This document shows positions 17,047 through 29,719 of a stretch of DNA of 61,882 bases, piece after piece. The DNA comes from Bacteroidia bacterium (GTDB lineage Bacteria > Bacteroidota > Bacteroidia > Bacteroidales > Azobacteroidaceae), in assembly GCA_025999255.1 (NCBI GenBank), contig BNXB01000003.1, positions 1-61,882 on the forward strand, given 5' to 3'. Under the pieces are notes generated by a model. The model worked only from the letters and a program-made list of their open reading frames with translations, made no database searches and was not told the DNA's origin. The position numbers and the translations under genes are program-made. The stretch's first letter is position 1; each line of letters opens with the position of its first letter.

Positions 17047-19176
17047 TTAATAGAAACGGATTCTATTATCTTCGATTTTTGATTTATCTTTCAAAGCCGG
17101 CATAAACGAGTACATTCTGTACATGTTTGTAGATTGTAAAGATTGTTTTTCACTTTCTTCATTATATGGAACTTCCGAAGCTTTTTTACTTGTGATATTC
17201 AAAACATATATACCGGCTTTACCTTTCAAAGGACCTGCAATCTGGCCTACTTCCGCCAGAGGTGCACGGGCGTTGATGATTGGTTCCGTTCCTATACCTG
17301 AAATATTAGGGGTTGAGAACATCACAAATTCAACCGAATTAGGAGTTGCATTCATCTCTTTGGCATATTGATCCAATGAAGTATAATTTTTTGCATTCAA
17401 ATCATTGATGATTTTATCCGCTTTTTTATTGTTCAGTAATTCACGTTTCAGAATTTCAGAAACGGACGATAACGGACGATATCCGGCTTTTAGGCTACCA
17501 TCGACAGCAACAACTACGAAACGATCCTGACATTCGAAGATTTCGGAGATATCTCCTTTTTTGTGTTCAAAGGCCCAACGTATGGCAGGACGTGAAGAAC
17601 CGATATTTATCAGCGTCGGTTGATTTTCAGTGATCGGCATTTCGTTTTGAATCATGTAACCGTTTTCTGCGGCGGCAGTCTTGAATTTATCCAAAGTATT
17701 GTTTTTTGCAACGTATGAACTTAAATCGTTATACAATTTGCTGTAGGTTTCAGTACTTGGACTTACGGTCAACTGGATTGTCGCTACTTTGTATTTGGTT
17801 ACGGATTTTGTTTTTTCAACAATCTGTACCAGGTGTGTGCCGTGAATTGATTTTGCTGTAAAAATATCTCCGATAGTACCGCTGAATATGCGATCTTTGA
17901 ATTTTACATCTGTAGCTGCGAGCAATTGTGCTTCCGTCATATAACCCATTTCTCCGTTTGTACGACCCTGAGTCATTTCCGTAGCTACATCTGCGAATGT
18001 TTTTCCTCCCTTGATAACACCGATTATACTATCGGAAAGAGTTTGAAGGGCTTTTTCTTCCAGGTTCGGTAGTACCAACTGGCTAATCTTAACCGAGTCC
18101 GGAGCAGTGGTAGTGGCAACCAATTTATACATGGCATAATAAGAACCTTCTTTCAATTCGGGACCTTCCACATCATTGAGGTTTGCATTTTCGACAAAAC
18201 TCTGCATATCTCCTCGTAATTCGGATTTAGCCATGAAAGCATCAATATATTTCAAATCCGAGTTTTCATTTACTATAGCGGAAACATCGACATCAGGTTG
18301 TGAAAATGACGGTATCAGATCCGTTAGCGTTTTTTTGATAGCCGCGTCATCTTCATTACTCGGAACGACATCCACTGCAATAAAACTTATGACTTGTTGT
18401 TTTTCCTGCTTGTAAGTGTTTTTACGCTTTTCGTACGACTGTTTGATTTCCGAATCGGATACGGAAACCTGATCATCGGGAATTGTTTGATAATTTTGTA
18501 CGACATAATCAAACCCAACGCTGATTTTTTTCTCCTCAAAAGCATTTTTAGCTTCGATAGAGTTTACAGCAATAGCGTTGCCTAACAGGGTGGAGTATTT
18601 TGCTTGTAACTTTTGTTGTTTGATGGTTTGTTCCCAGAACAACCAATAATTTTTTGCTTCCAACAACTGTGCCTTCATTTCATTCGGATAGTTACTCAAA
18701 TCATCGGATTCTATTGTCTGAAGGAATTGTAACAGCATGTTTTTATCAAAAGTTCCTGTTTGAGGATTCTGAAAGTCAGGCATTTGAAGGATCATTGGAG
18801 AAATATTATCTCCGATAATCATATCCGAAAGTTCCTCTTTCCCGACTGCCATCCCAATCTTTTCGGTTTCATCGCCCAAAAGGATATTACTTACAAGATT
18901 TTCGAAAACGTCTTCCCTGATTCGGGTTTGCATATCTTCATTTATTGAGCTTGTCTGCATCCTTCTTTTATAAACTTCAGTCATTTCATCCACTTTTGCC
19001 TGGTATTCCTGAATAGAGATGGACGTACCGTTTACGATAGCGATTTTTTCTTTGGATTGCTGGAAGAAAGTGGAGCCCGATTTCAGGAAGTCTCCAATAA
19101 CAAATGCGAGCAAAGCAATACCTACTACTCCTACCAGTAAGCCGGCTTTACTCCTGATTTTTTCTAACGTTGCCAT
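17047..19176 (-). CDS. PpiD-like inner-membrane-anchored peptidyl-prolyl isomerase/chaperone
   Basis: The 709-residue product has a short cytoplasmic N-terminus, one membrane helix (about 12-30, GLLVGVVGIALLAFVIGDF), a SurA/PpiD-type chaperone region, and one recognisable parvulin rotamase domain (about 370-460: GGKTFADVATEMTQG..NGEMGYMTEAQL.., then IHGTHLVQIVEK). A second degenerate module follows. It likely helps fold periplasmic and outer-membrane proteins. The neighbouring genes (CorC-like, LptC, outer-membrane protein, coaX) match the envelope cluster seen in many Bacteroidales, supporting this role. Confidence 0.9.
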   Translation of the reverse strand: MATLEKIRSKAGLLVGVVGIALLAFVIGDFLKSGSTFFQQSKEKIAIVNGTSISIQEYQAKVDEMTEVYKRRMQTSSINEDMQTRIREDVFENLVSNILLGDETEKIGMAVGKEELSDMIIGDNISPMILQMPDFQNPQTGTFDKNMLLQFLQTIESDDLSNYPNEMKAQLLEAKNYWLFWEQTIKQQKLQAKYSTLLGNAIAVNSIEAKNAFEEKKISVGFDYVVQNYQTIPDDQVSVSDSEIKQSYEKRKNTYKQEKQQVISFIAVDVVPSNEDDAAIKKTLTDLIPSFSQPDVDVSAIVNENSDLKYIDAFMAKSELRGDMQSFVENANLNDVEGPELKEGSYYAMYKLVATTTAPDSVKISQLVLPNLEEKALQTLSDSIIGVIKGGKTFADVATEMTQGRTNGEMGYMTEAQLLAATDVKFKDRIFSGTIGDIFTAKSIHGTHLVQIVEKTKSVTKYKVATIQLTVSPSTETYSKLYNDLSSYVAKNNTLDKFKTAAAENGYMIQNEMPITENQPTLINIGSSRPAIRWAFEHKKGDISEIFECQDRFVVVAVDGSLKAGYRPLSSVSEILKRELLNNKKADKIINDLNAKNYTSLDQYAKEMNATPNSVEFVMFSTPNISGIGTEPIINARAPLAEVGQIAGPLKGKAGIYVLNITSKKASEVPYNEESEKQSLQSTNMYRMYSFMPALKDKSKIEDNRIRFY

Positions 19177-19272
19177 TGATTTCTATATTTGTTTTAATTT
19201 ATTTTTGCAAAAATTGCGCACGAAGATACGAAGTTTTGGTTTATTATCCATAATTTTTTAGAGAAAATTTAT

Positions 19273-20061
19273 TTATTTGCTCACCTTTAGCTTTACCAAT
19301 TCGATTTTCGTGGTTGACATTTTGATGATTTTAAAAGTATAATGATCGATGGTAATGAGTTCATTTACTTTTGGAAAACTTTGGTTGTGACTGAGGATGT
19401 ATCCTGCAATTGTTTGATATTCGTCGGATTTCGGTATGTTTAACCGGAAATCTTCATTGATTTGATCAATTTCGGCTCTGCCGGACAGGACATATTCATT
19501 TTCATTGATCTGTTTGGAAACCAGATTTCGGGTATCGTGTTCATCTTCAATTTCCCCGAATATCTCTTCAACGAGATCTTCCAGGGTAATTACACCGGAA
19601 ACTCCTCCGAATTCATCGACAACAACGGCGATATTTCGTTTTTCTTCCAGCATATTCTTCATCAGTTTATTTGCGGCCATGTTTTCCGGCACGAAAGGCA
19701 GGGATATGATGCTTTGGGTCCAGTCGTCCGGTTTGGTAAACATTTCCGATGAATGGATGTATCCAATGATATTGTCAACATCTTCCTTGAATACCAGTAT
19801 TTTAGATAACCCTGTTTCGATGAACTTCGATAAAAGTTCTTCCAATGTAGTCTCCGTACTTACCGCAACTATTTCTGTCCGGGGCACTACACAGTCGCGT
19901 ACCCTGACGTTGGAAAATTCCAATGCATTCCGGAACAATTCCATCTCTTTATTCAATTCGGCATTTTGAGGCGACTCCTGGATACTTTTCTGAATGAAAT
20001 AGTCCAAATCGTTTCTTCTGAATACGTTTGTATTTTTTTTAAATAAAAATTTAATATTCAT
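19273..20061 (-). CDS. CorC-like protein: tandem CBS domains plus CorC_HlyC domain, no DUF21
   Basis: The 262-residue product has a short basic N-terminus, a CBS pair (about 60-180, including VVPRTEIVAVS and VVDEFGGVSGVITLEDLVEEIFG), and a C-terminal CorC_HlyC domain (YVLSGRAEIDQINEDF..., YQTIAGYILSHNQSFP). Bacteroidota relatives at this locus (GldE/CorB type) usually carry an N-terminal DUF21 membrane domain; it is absent here, and the ATG overlaps the lptC stop by 4 bp, so this is not a frameshift. It could be a soluble regulator of ion transport like E. coli CorC. The function is inferred. Confidence 0.85.
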   Translation of the reverse strand: MNIKFLFKKNTNVFRRNDLDYFIQKSIQESPQNAELNKEMELFRNALEFSNVRVRDCVVPRTEIVAVSTETTLEELLSKFIETGLSKILVFKEDVDNIIGYIHSSEMFTKPDDWTQSIISLPFVPENMAANKLMKNMLEEKRNIAVVVDEFGGVSGVITLEDLVEEIFGEIEDEHDTRNLVSKQINENEYVLSGRAEIDQINEDFRLNIPKSDEYQTIAGYILSHNQSFPKVNELITIDHYTFKIIKMSTTKIELVKLKVSK

Positions 20062-20684
20062 TGTTTTACCGGTTCAGCCTGGTGGATGTCTGTTCTTTCA
20101 TTCGTTTGACCGGCGCCAATACTATCTTCGGGAATATCATATGTCCCGGAGTGATTAAGTATATGCCAGTTGGTTACTTCCTGATTAGATTCTAGTCCGT
20201 AACCCATGTGTATCTGTCCTTTGCGTTCGACCGTGATGAATTTGTCCGTGTAAATCCGTTTTTCCTTTTCGCTCCAGAATAATTCGGAGGTTTCAAATTT
20301 CTCGCCGGCAAAATTGACTACTTTAACATTCCCTATTGCCCGCCACAATTTTTGTCTTTCATAATAACGGTAAGCAGTATCGGCAGTGATACTCCCTTCC
20401 ACGTTAAAAACCGAGTCGAACTTTTCTACGTATATCCCTTTTGGAAAATACCAATAGGGTTCGGGAACGCTATCCACAAAAATGTCAAAGACTTTTGCAA
20501 TTATGCGGTAACGGGTAATCCCCGAATCGGAAATCAGAGTGGTGATATCTTCCGTATGCACCATTGGTACTACTTTGGTATCGACGGCCACAATTTCCAA
20601 AGATGATTTACTCCTACTACACCCTACAGACAGAATGCATAATAGCAGTAATATTATTATTGGATTTTTCGTTTGAAGAACCAC
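20058..20684 (-). CDS. lptC: LPS export ABC transporter periplasmic protein LptC (lipoprotein)
   Basis: The 208-residue product starts with a lipoprotein signal ending LSVGCSRS. A beta-jellyroll OstA-like region follows with strands around TRYRIIAKVFDIF, FPKGIYVEKFD, ITADTAYRYYERQKLWRAIGNVKVVN and ETSELFWSEKEKRIYTDKF, all typical of LptC. It would receive lipopolysaccharide from LptBFG and pass it to LptA. Here it appears to be lipid-anchored instead of membrane-spanning, as is usual in this phylum. It overlaps the outer-membrane protein gene by 28 bp and the CorC-like gene by 4 bp. Confidence 0.9.
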   Translation of the reverse strand: MVLQTKNPIIILLLLCILSVGCSRSKSSLEIVAVDTKVVPMVHTEDITTLISDSGITRYRIIAKVFDIFVDSVPEPYWYFPKGIYVEKFDSVFNVEGSITADTAYRYYERQKLWRAIGNVKVVNFAGEKFETSELFWSEKEKRIYTDKFITVERKGQIHMGYGLESNQEVTNWHILNHSGTYDIPEDSIGAGQTNERTDIHQAEPVKQ

Positions 20685-21916
20685 AGTTCGTTAAAAGTAT
20701 AACTTACAGTGAATTTGAAATATTGTTCATCAATAAGAGTTTTCAGTTCAGGACGAATAGTCACATATTCGAATGTGATATTCAACCTCGAACGATCATC
20801 GATCATTGGAATTCCAATCCCAACAGAGGCTCCATATTCTTTGTAACCATAGCCCTGTACTTTAACGTAAGAATCGGAATAATATCCACCCGCTCTGTAT
20901 TTCATGCGTTTGAAGAAATTTTTACTGCGGGAATCAGGAATGTATTCCAATCCGGCATTGAATTTAGTCCGGTTATTCAGGGTGTCTTTTTTACTTTCAT
21001 ATTCCGCATCTGCCCATTGTTGCAAAAGGAAATCCGCTCCTACAGTCAATTTATTGAGCTTTGTATAAGTTGCACCGATCCCGAACGATTGAGGAAGTTG
21101 AAATCCGTAGTCGTAGTTCACTTCACGATCCGAGTAGGAAATGACTCCGGAACTTGAATTATATGTTATTCCGGTTTTCATCACTTTCCCGTTGAATTTT
21201 GTTTTTGGAGTATATGTAGCTCCCAGTACAATTCTTGAATCTTTGTTCAGTGGGTGAGTATATTGAATTCCGAGATCATAGGTAAAACCGGATGACTGCA
21301 AAGTATCGGAAAGACTGGTTACCATATCCGTAGCATCATTGGAGGTAACCTGACGATCGTGTTTGATATTTCCGAAAATATAACCCGCATTCACTCCTAC
21401 GGAGAAACGTTTGAAAAAGTTGTAGGAAAGCGCTCCGTAAACCTGGTTAAGCCCTCCTGTTCCGGTATAGGAGGTATAAGTCACGTAATTATTGTCTTTA
21501 GGAGTGGTAAACCCATAATTGTATCCGACATAGGATATTGGTTTAAATCCTACTCCCATACCCAGATCTTTGTACAAAGGGAATTGCATGGCGATGTATT
21601 CGATGTTGCCATTGAATTTTTTGTCCTTGTTACCCTGATCGTTAAACCAGGCCAATTGACCGGTAATCCCCAGATCGAGCATGAATGTCATGGAATCGAC
21701 ACTTGAAAATGATGCGGGATTCAAGGGATTGATCATTTTCGGATCACGTAATCCGAATCCGATGCCTCCCATTGCCCTCTGCCCTCCGAATGCCTGGTCG
21801 GAGAGTACTCCGTAAGCATACCGTGAATACGGTGAATTCGTATTATTCTGGGCTGATAAAGAGACCTGTATGAAGGCTAGGCATACAAGCAGTAAAATTG
21901 TCTTAATTTTATACAT
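20657..21916 (-). CDS. outer-membrane beta-barrel protein (porin/FadL-like)
   Basis: The 419-residue product has a Sec signal peptide (LLLVCLAFIQVSLSAQ), the mature start NNTNSPYSRYAYG, a stretch resembling FadL/OmpP1 proteins (RAMGGIGFGLRDPKMINPLNPAS), and many amphipathic beta strands ending in an aromatic C-terminal strand (FTVSYTFNELWFFKRK). It is probably a 14-strand-type barrel. Its location between coaX and lptC is the conserved Bacteroidales arrangement. No substrate can be assigned. Confidence 0.82.
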   Translation of the reverse strand: MYKIKTILLLVCLAFIQVSLSAQNNTNSPYSRYAYGVLSDQAFGGQRAMGGIGFGLRDPKMINPLNPASFSSVDSMTFMLDLGITGQLAWFNDQGNKDKKFNGNIEYIAMQFPLYKDLGMGVGFKPISYVGYNYGFTTPKDNNYVTYTSYTGTGGLNQVYGALSYNFFKRFSVGVNAGYIFGNIKHDRQVTSNDATDMVTSLSDTLQSSGFTYDLGIQYTHPLNKDSRIVLGATYTPKTKFNGKVMKTGITYNSSSGVISYSDREVNYDYGFQLPQSFGIGATYTKLNKLTVGADFLLQQWADAEYESKKDTLNNRTKFNAGLEYIPDSRSKNFFKRMKYRAGGYYSDSYVKVQGYGYKEYGASVGIGIPMIDDRSRLNITFEYVTIRPELKTLIDEQYFKFTVSYTFNELWFFKRKIQ

Positions 21917-22634
21917 ATTGATAATTCAAAATTTCGTTTAATCCGTTCAGGACTAAATTTCCGTCTGCAAAGATGGATTTTTTTAATTTTGTTTCAAAAT
22001 AAAATGAGTGTCCGCCTGTTAAAAAAACCAAAAGGCCGGGATATTTTGTTCTGAACTCGTCGATATAAGCGTTCATTTCTTTTAGAATACCATTAATGAC
22101 TCCTGCTCTGATAGCAGTTTCCGTATTGTATCCGATTTCAGGGATATCTCCGATTTCATCAAGCATTGGAAGCTGTTTGGTGTAGTTGTTCAAAGCTTTG
22201 AAACGAATTGTCATTCCGGGGGATATGTTCCCTCCGGTGTAGATTCCGCCTGCTTGTATCAGATCATAAGTAATAGCTGTGCCGGCATCGATGACTAAAA
22301 GATTATGATCCGGGTGTTTTGTGTAGGCAGCTACAGCAGAGGCAATACGGTCACGTCCGAGAGTCTGCGGAGTTTCATATTGAATTTTGATTGGAACCGG
22401 AGTGTTTTCGTCCAGGAGGATAAAGCGATTGAGTTTTTGTTTCAGGAATGTGATGACTTCAGAATCGAGGTCTGAGACGGAACAGAAGATCCCCTGGGAT
22501 GGGGAAAATTCGTTAAGCAGCTTCAATAACTGACTTTGACGCAAAGACTTGAATATGAAAGACGCAAGCAACTTGCGTCTTTCGTATATGGCAATTTTAG
22601 CTGAAGTATTTCCCTGGTCAATTACTATATTCAC
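21909..22634 (-). CDS. coaX: type III pantothenate kinase CoaX
   Basis: This enzyme phosphorylates pantothenate, the first step of coenzyme A synthesis, using an ASKHA fold and a monovalent cation. The 241-residue product shows VIDQGNTSAKIAIYE (phosphate 1), TLGRDRIASAVAA, the catalytic aspartate in LVIDAGTAITYDLI, and GGNISPGMTIR. It heads the envelope operon, has its own promoter, and overlaps the next gene by 8 bp. Confidence 0.94.
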   Translation of the reverse strand: MNIVIDQGNTSAKIAIYERRKLLASFIFKSLRQSQLLKLLNEFSPSQGIFCSVSDLDSEVITFLKQKLNRFILLDENTPVPIKIQYETPQTLGRDRIASAVAAYTKHPDHNLLVIDAGTAITYDLIQAGGIYTGGNISPGMTIRFKALNNYTKQLPMLDEIGDIPEIGYNTETAIRAGVINGILKEMNAYIDEFRTKYPGLLVFLTGGHSFYFETKLKKSIFADGNLVLNGLNEILNYQYV

Positions 22635-22679
22635 CTGTCGTATCTAATTTATTGCCTGTTTAGAGACAAATCAGAACGA

Positions 22680-22709
22680 CAAAGATACATGAATATTTTT
22701 AGTTGGCAA
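22680..22709 (-). promoter_or_regulatory. coaX operon promoter
   Basis: On the minus strand a TTG (22707-22709) lies 19 bp upstream of TATCTTTG (22680-22687), matching -33 and -7 elements. It would drive coaX and the overlapping genes after it. With the lacZ-type promoter it accounts for much of the 272-bp gap between these divergent genes. Confidence 0.6.
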
Positions 22710-22780
22710 TAATTACCGGCGTATTTCGATATCATCGTTGATAAACGAATCTTTAAGATTTTCACAGATAATAAGAATAA

Positions 22781-26341
<3,561 letters not shown>

Positions 26342-26434
26342 ATTGATAATTGATAATTGACAATTGACAATTAAGTCATTCAATCATCAATCATCAATCA
26401 TCAATTATCAATTATCAATTGTCAATTGTCAATT
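26342..26434. repeat. array of 7-bp units between two genes
   Basis: The gap is almost entirely heptamers: two TTGATAA, two TTGACAA, a short centre, three TCATCAA, two TTATCAA and two TTGTCAA. The left units are complements of the right units, so the array can fold. Related heptamers occur at 49351-49378 and 49464-49505. Confidence 0.85.
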
Positions 26435-26442
26435 CAACAAAA

Positions 26443-28227
26443 ATGAACATTGCAGAAAAGTTGTCGGCGCTCAGGTCGGTTATGCAGGCGGAAAACATAG
26501 ATGCCTGTATCATTCCGGGTACGGATTCTCATTTAAGTGAATATCCGGCGGCTTGCTGGAAATCGAGGGAATGGATTTCCGGGTTTACCGGTTCGGCAGG
26601 AACGGTGGTTGTGACTGCCGGGAAGGCCGGGCTTTGGACAGACTCGCGTTATTTTATCCAGGCTGAAACCCAGTTGAAAGGTACGGGCATCCGATTGTTT
26701 AAGGAAAGAATACCGGGTACGCCCACGGTAAATGAATGGTTGTCGGGAGAATTGAAGAAGGGAGGAGTAGTTGGTCTGGATGGAGCTGTTTTTGCCGTAT
26801 CTGATGCCAATGAATTGAAGACTTATCTTCATAAGCATGGTCTGGTATTGAATACAAAGTTTACTCCTTTGAATACCCTGTGGACGGCTCGTCCGGAGGT
26901 TCCTTCCAATCATGTTTTTTTATTGCCTGAAATATTTTCGGGAGCAAGTCCGAAACAAAAAATCGCTCTGGCTCTGGAGGCAATTCACCGGGAGGGGGCC
27001 AATGCTTCCATCCTGGTCTCTTTGGATATGATTGCATGGCTTTTTAATATCAGGAGCAACGATGTGGATTATAATCCGGTTGCAGTGAGTTATGCTTATG
27101 TTTCCGATAAAGAGACCGTATTGTTTATCAATCCTCGTAAGTTAAGCCCGGAGGTTTCCGAATACCTGAAATCTCAGGGGATTATTTTTGCCGGTTATGA
27201 GAAGATTACCGGTTATATCGGAAATCTGAAGGAGGATACTCGTTTGTTGATTAATCCTTCCAAGATCAATTTTGAGCTTTTTGAAGCAATTCCGGAATGT
27301 TGTCCTGTGATTGAGACATCAATACATCCGGTGGACATGCTTAAAAGCATTAAAAATGAAACGGAAATAAAAGGGTTTCGTAATGCAATGAAAAAAGATG
27401 GGATTGCTTTGGTTCGTTTCTGGATGTGGATGGAAGATGCTTTGTCGTTAGGGGAGCAAGTCACGGAATTGGATGTGAGTGAAAAACTCCGGGAATATCG
27501 TAGCCGACAGGATTTATATTTCGGAGAAAGTTTTTCATCGATAGTCGGTTATGCCGGTCATGGAGCAATAGTCCATTACAGCGCAACGGAGGATACCAAT
27601 GGATGTATCCGGAAAGAAGGATTATTACTGGTTGATTCGGGAGCCCAGTTTTTTGACGGTACAACTGATATTACCCGGACTTTTGCGGTAGGAGAGGTCA
27701 CTGAAGCGATGAAAAATGACTATACGGCTGTCTTAAAAGGGAATATCGGCTTGTCGATGGCTAAATTTCCAAAGGGTACCAAAGGGGTACAATTGGATAT
27801 ACTGGCAAGACGGGCTTTGTGGGAGAATGGAATTAATTATTTGCATGGGACCGGGCATGGTATCGGGCATTTTCTGAATGTACACGAAGGTCCGCACAGT
27901 ATCCGGATGGAGTACAATCCTGTTGCAATAGCTCCGGGGATGGTTACTTCGAACGAACCGGGAATTTACCGGGAAGGGGAATACGGTATCCGTATTGAAA
28001 ATCTAATCCTTGCTGAAAAAGCCGGAGAGACGGCATTTGGCGAGTTTTATCAGTTTGAGACTTTAACATTGTGTCCGATAGATAAGAAGCCAATCAATAG
28101 AGCCTTGCTTTCGGAGGAAGAAATCGATTGGTTGAATACTTATCATAAAAAAGTATATGATATTCTTTCACCCGGATTAGATGAGGGTGAACAAAAGTGG
28201 TTAAAAGAAAAAACAGATGAAATCTAA
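26443..28227 (+). CDS. M24-family Xaa-Pro aminopeptidase (aminopeptidase P)
   Basis: The product has 594 residues from ATG 26443 and removes N-terminal residues that precede proline. Two creatinase-like N-terminal domains (IPGTDSHLSEY, FTGSAGTVVV, LWTDSRYF) precede a pita-bread catalytic domain with metal ligands in LVDSGAQF, DGTTDITRTF, HGTGHGIGHFLNVHEGP, TSNEPGIY and YGIRIENL. No signal peptide, so it is cytosolic. The three-domain length is like eukaryotic cytosolic APP1 and usual for Bacteroidota. The stop overlaps the next gene by 11 bp. Confidence 0.94.
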   Translation: MNIAEKLSALRSVMQAENIDACIIPGTDSHLSEYPAACWKSREWISGFTGSAGTVVVTAGKAGLWTDSRYFIQAETQLKGTGIRLFKERIPGTPTVNEWLSGELKKGGVVGLDGAVFAVSDANELKTYLHKHGLVLNTKFTPLNTLWTARPEVPSNHVFLLPEIFSGASPKQKIALALEAIHREGANASILVSLDMIAWLFNIRSNDVDYNPVAVSYAYVSDKETVLFINPRKLSPEVSEYLKSQGIIFAGYEKITGYIGNLKEDTRLLINPSKINFELFEAIPECCPVIETSIHPVDMLKSIKNETEIKGFRNAMKKDGIALVRFWMWMEDALSLGEQVTELDVSEKLREYRSRQDLYFGESFSSIVGYAGHGAIVHYSATEDTNGCIRKEGLLLVDSGAQFFDGTTDITRTFAVGEVTEAMKNDYTAVLKGNIGLSMAKFPKGTKGVQLDILARRALWENGINYLHGTGHGIGHFLNVHEGPHSIRMEYNPVAIAPGMVTSNEPGIYREGEYGIRIENLILAEKAGETAFGEFYQFETLTLCPIDKKPINRALLSEEEIDWLNTYHKKVYDILSPGLDEGEQKWLKEKTDEI

Positions 28228-29623
28228 ATTTTTTATTATTCTATTGCTTGCGATAGCGTGGGGCTCTGACGCTCTTTGCGATTCTTTGAGAATTTCGATC
28301 ACGGCTCCCCAGTTGAAGAATTCGGAGTTGGCTTTGTGCGCCTATTTTAATGGGAAAGTTTATAAAAAAGATTCTTTGCAATTGTCGGATCAAGGCGTCG
28401 GAGCTTTTATCCAGGATAAGAAACTGGATCAGGGCCTGTATCTGATTTACGTCGATAGTACAAAATATTTTGACGTTCTATTGTCGGATGATCAGGTGCT
28501 TCAGGTTGAGATTGACACTGCTGACTTTATTGGTAAAAATAAAGTATCCGGAGCTCCACAGTCGGTTGCTTTTGCCGAATACGTCCGTTTCCTTTCAGGC
28601 AAGCAGAAAGAACGTATGAAGTTGTTTGATCAGGGGAAAGCTCTGCAGGCTGAAAATAAAGATTTTTCTGAGGTTTCGGAAAAACTGGAGGTTTTAAATA
28701 AGGAAGTACAGTCTTTCCAGGATGATTTCTTTTCCCGGCATAAGGATCAATGGGTTATGCTGTTTTTTAAAGGTCTGGAACCGGCGACAGGGCCCTATCC
28801 TTCTCCTAAAACGCAGGATGAGGCCAAAGAAGAATTTTATTATTTGAAGGATCATTATTTTGATAATATTGATTTATTGGATAAGCGTTTTTGGTACACT
28901 AGTTATTTCCCTCAAAAGATTGAAAGTTACCTTCAGAATCAGGTGGAAGGAATTCCGGATTCCTTGGCGAATGGGGCTACCCGTCTGGTTGCCAAAACGA
29001 TGAAGGATACGACCTGCTATCAGTTGATGTTGTCGAAACTGACCAATTATGCTTTACAGAGTAATATCATGGGGATGGAAAATGTTTGGGCCAAACTGGC
29101 TGAGGATTACTATCTTAAAGGTCTGGCAAGTTGGGCAGACACCGCTTTCCTTTCGGATATACAATCGGAATATAATAAGGTACGTTATAACCGGATTGGC
29201 ATGAAAGCTAAAGATCTTCCGTTGCAGGATTCGTTGAATCGTAAGGTACAACTTTACAATCTTGGGCGTAAATATACTTTACTGGTCTTTTACGAACCTT
29301 CGTGCGGACATTGTAAGAAGGAAATCCCGGTTTTTTATGATAAGTTGTATAAAAAATATGCCGACAAAGGACTGGATGTCGCGTGTGTTTATTTATTAAC
29401 CGATAAAAAAGAGTGGTTGGGTTTTGTTAATGAGCATCATTTGCGTGGAACTCACTGGTATAATCTTTGGGATCCTAACAGGACATCCTATTATTGGGAG
29501 TTTTATAATACGGCAACTACACCCTCCATCTATGTCTTGGATAAGGATAAAAAAATTATTGCCAAAAAGTTAAATGATGAAACATTGGATCAATTATTGG
29601 GTGATTTGTTGAAGTCCGATTAA
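28217..29623 (+). CDS. periplasmic thioredoxin-fold protein (TlpA/DUF5106-like)
   Basis: The 468-residue product has a signal peptide (FFIILLLAIAWGSDALC), a DUF4369-like beta N-terminal region, a helical middle (about 110-320) like DUF5106 proteins, and a C-terminal thioredoxin domain with active site C363-G-H-C366 in YEPSCGHCKKEIPVF and cis-Pro in TTPSIYVLD. It is probably a thiol-disulfide reductase at the periplasmic face. The gene start overlaps the aminopeptidase stop by 11 bp. Confidence 0.85.
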   Translation: MKSKFFIILLLAIAWGSDALCDSLRISITAPQLKNSELALCAYFNGKVYKKDSLQLSDQGVGAFIQDKKLDQGLYLIYVDSTKYFDVLLSDDQVLQVEIDTADFIGKNKVSGAPQSVAFAEYVRFLSGKQKERMKLFDQGKALQAENKDFSEVSEKLEVLNKEVQSFQDDFFSRHKDQWVMLFFKGLEPATGPYPSPKTQDEAKEEFYYLKDHYFDNIDLLDKRFWYTSYFPQKIESYLQNQVEGIPDSLANGATRLVAKTMKDTTCYQLMLSKLTNYALQSNIMGMENVWAKLAEDYYLKGLASWADTAFLSDIQSEYNKVRYNRIGMKAKDLPLQDSLNRKVQLYNLGRKYTLLVFYEPSCGHCKKEIPVFYDKLYKKYADKGLDVACVYLLTDKKEWLGFVNEHHLRGTHWYNLWDPNRTSYYWEFYNTATTPSIYVLDKDKKIIAKKLNDETLDQLLGDLLKSD

Positions 29624-29719
29624 ATTTATATATGTATGAAACGAGCATGCAAAACTTGCGCCAAAGAGCATGAACATGATGCGAGTTCCATACGACCTTT
29701 AAAAATAAATTATTGACGT

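Noticed and set aside
26342..26434. Short regular repeats that could be taken for a CRISPR array
   Set aside because: Units are 7 bp with no spacers of constant length and no cas genes in the window.
29636..29719. Small frame starting MKRACKTCAKEHEH before the Tat oxidoreductase gene
   Set aside because: Only about 20 codons, no homology I recognise, and it runs into the shared leader of the next gene; not supported as a gene.
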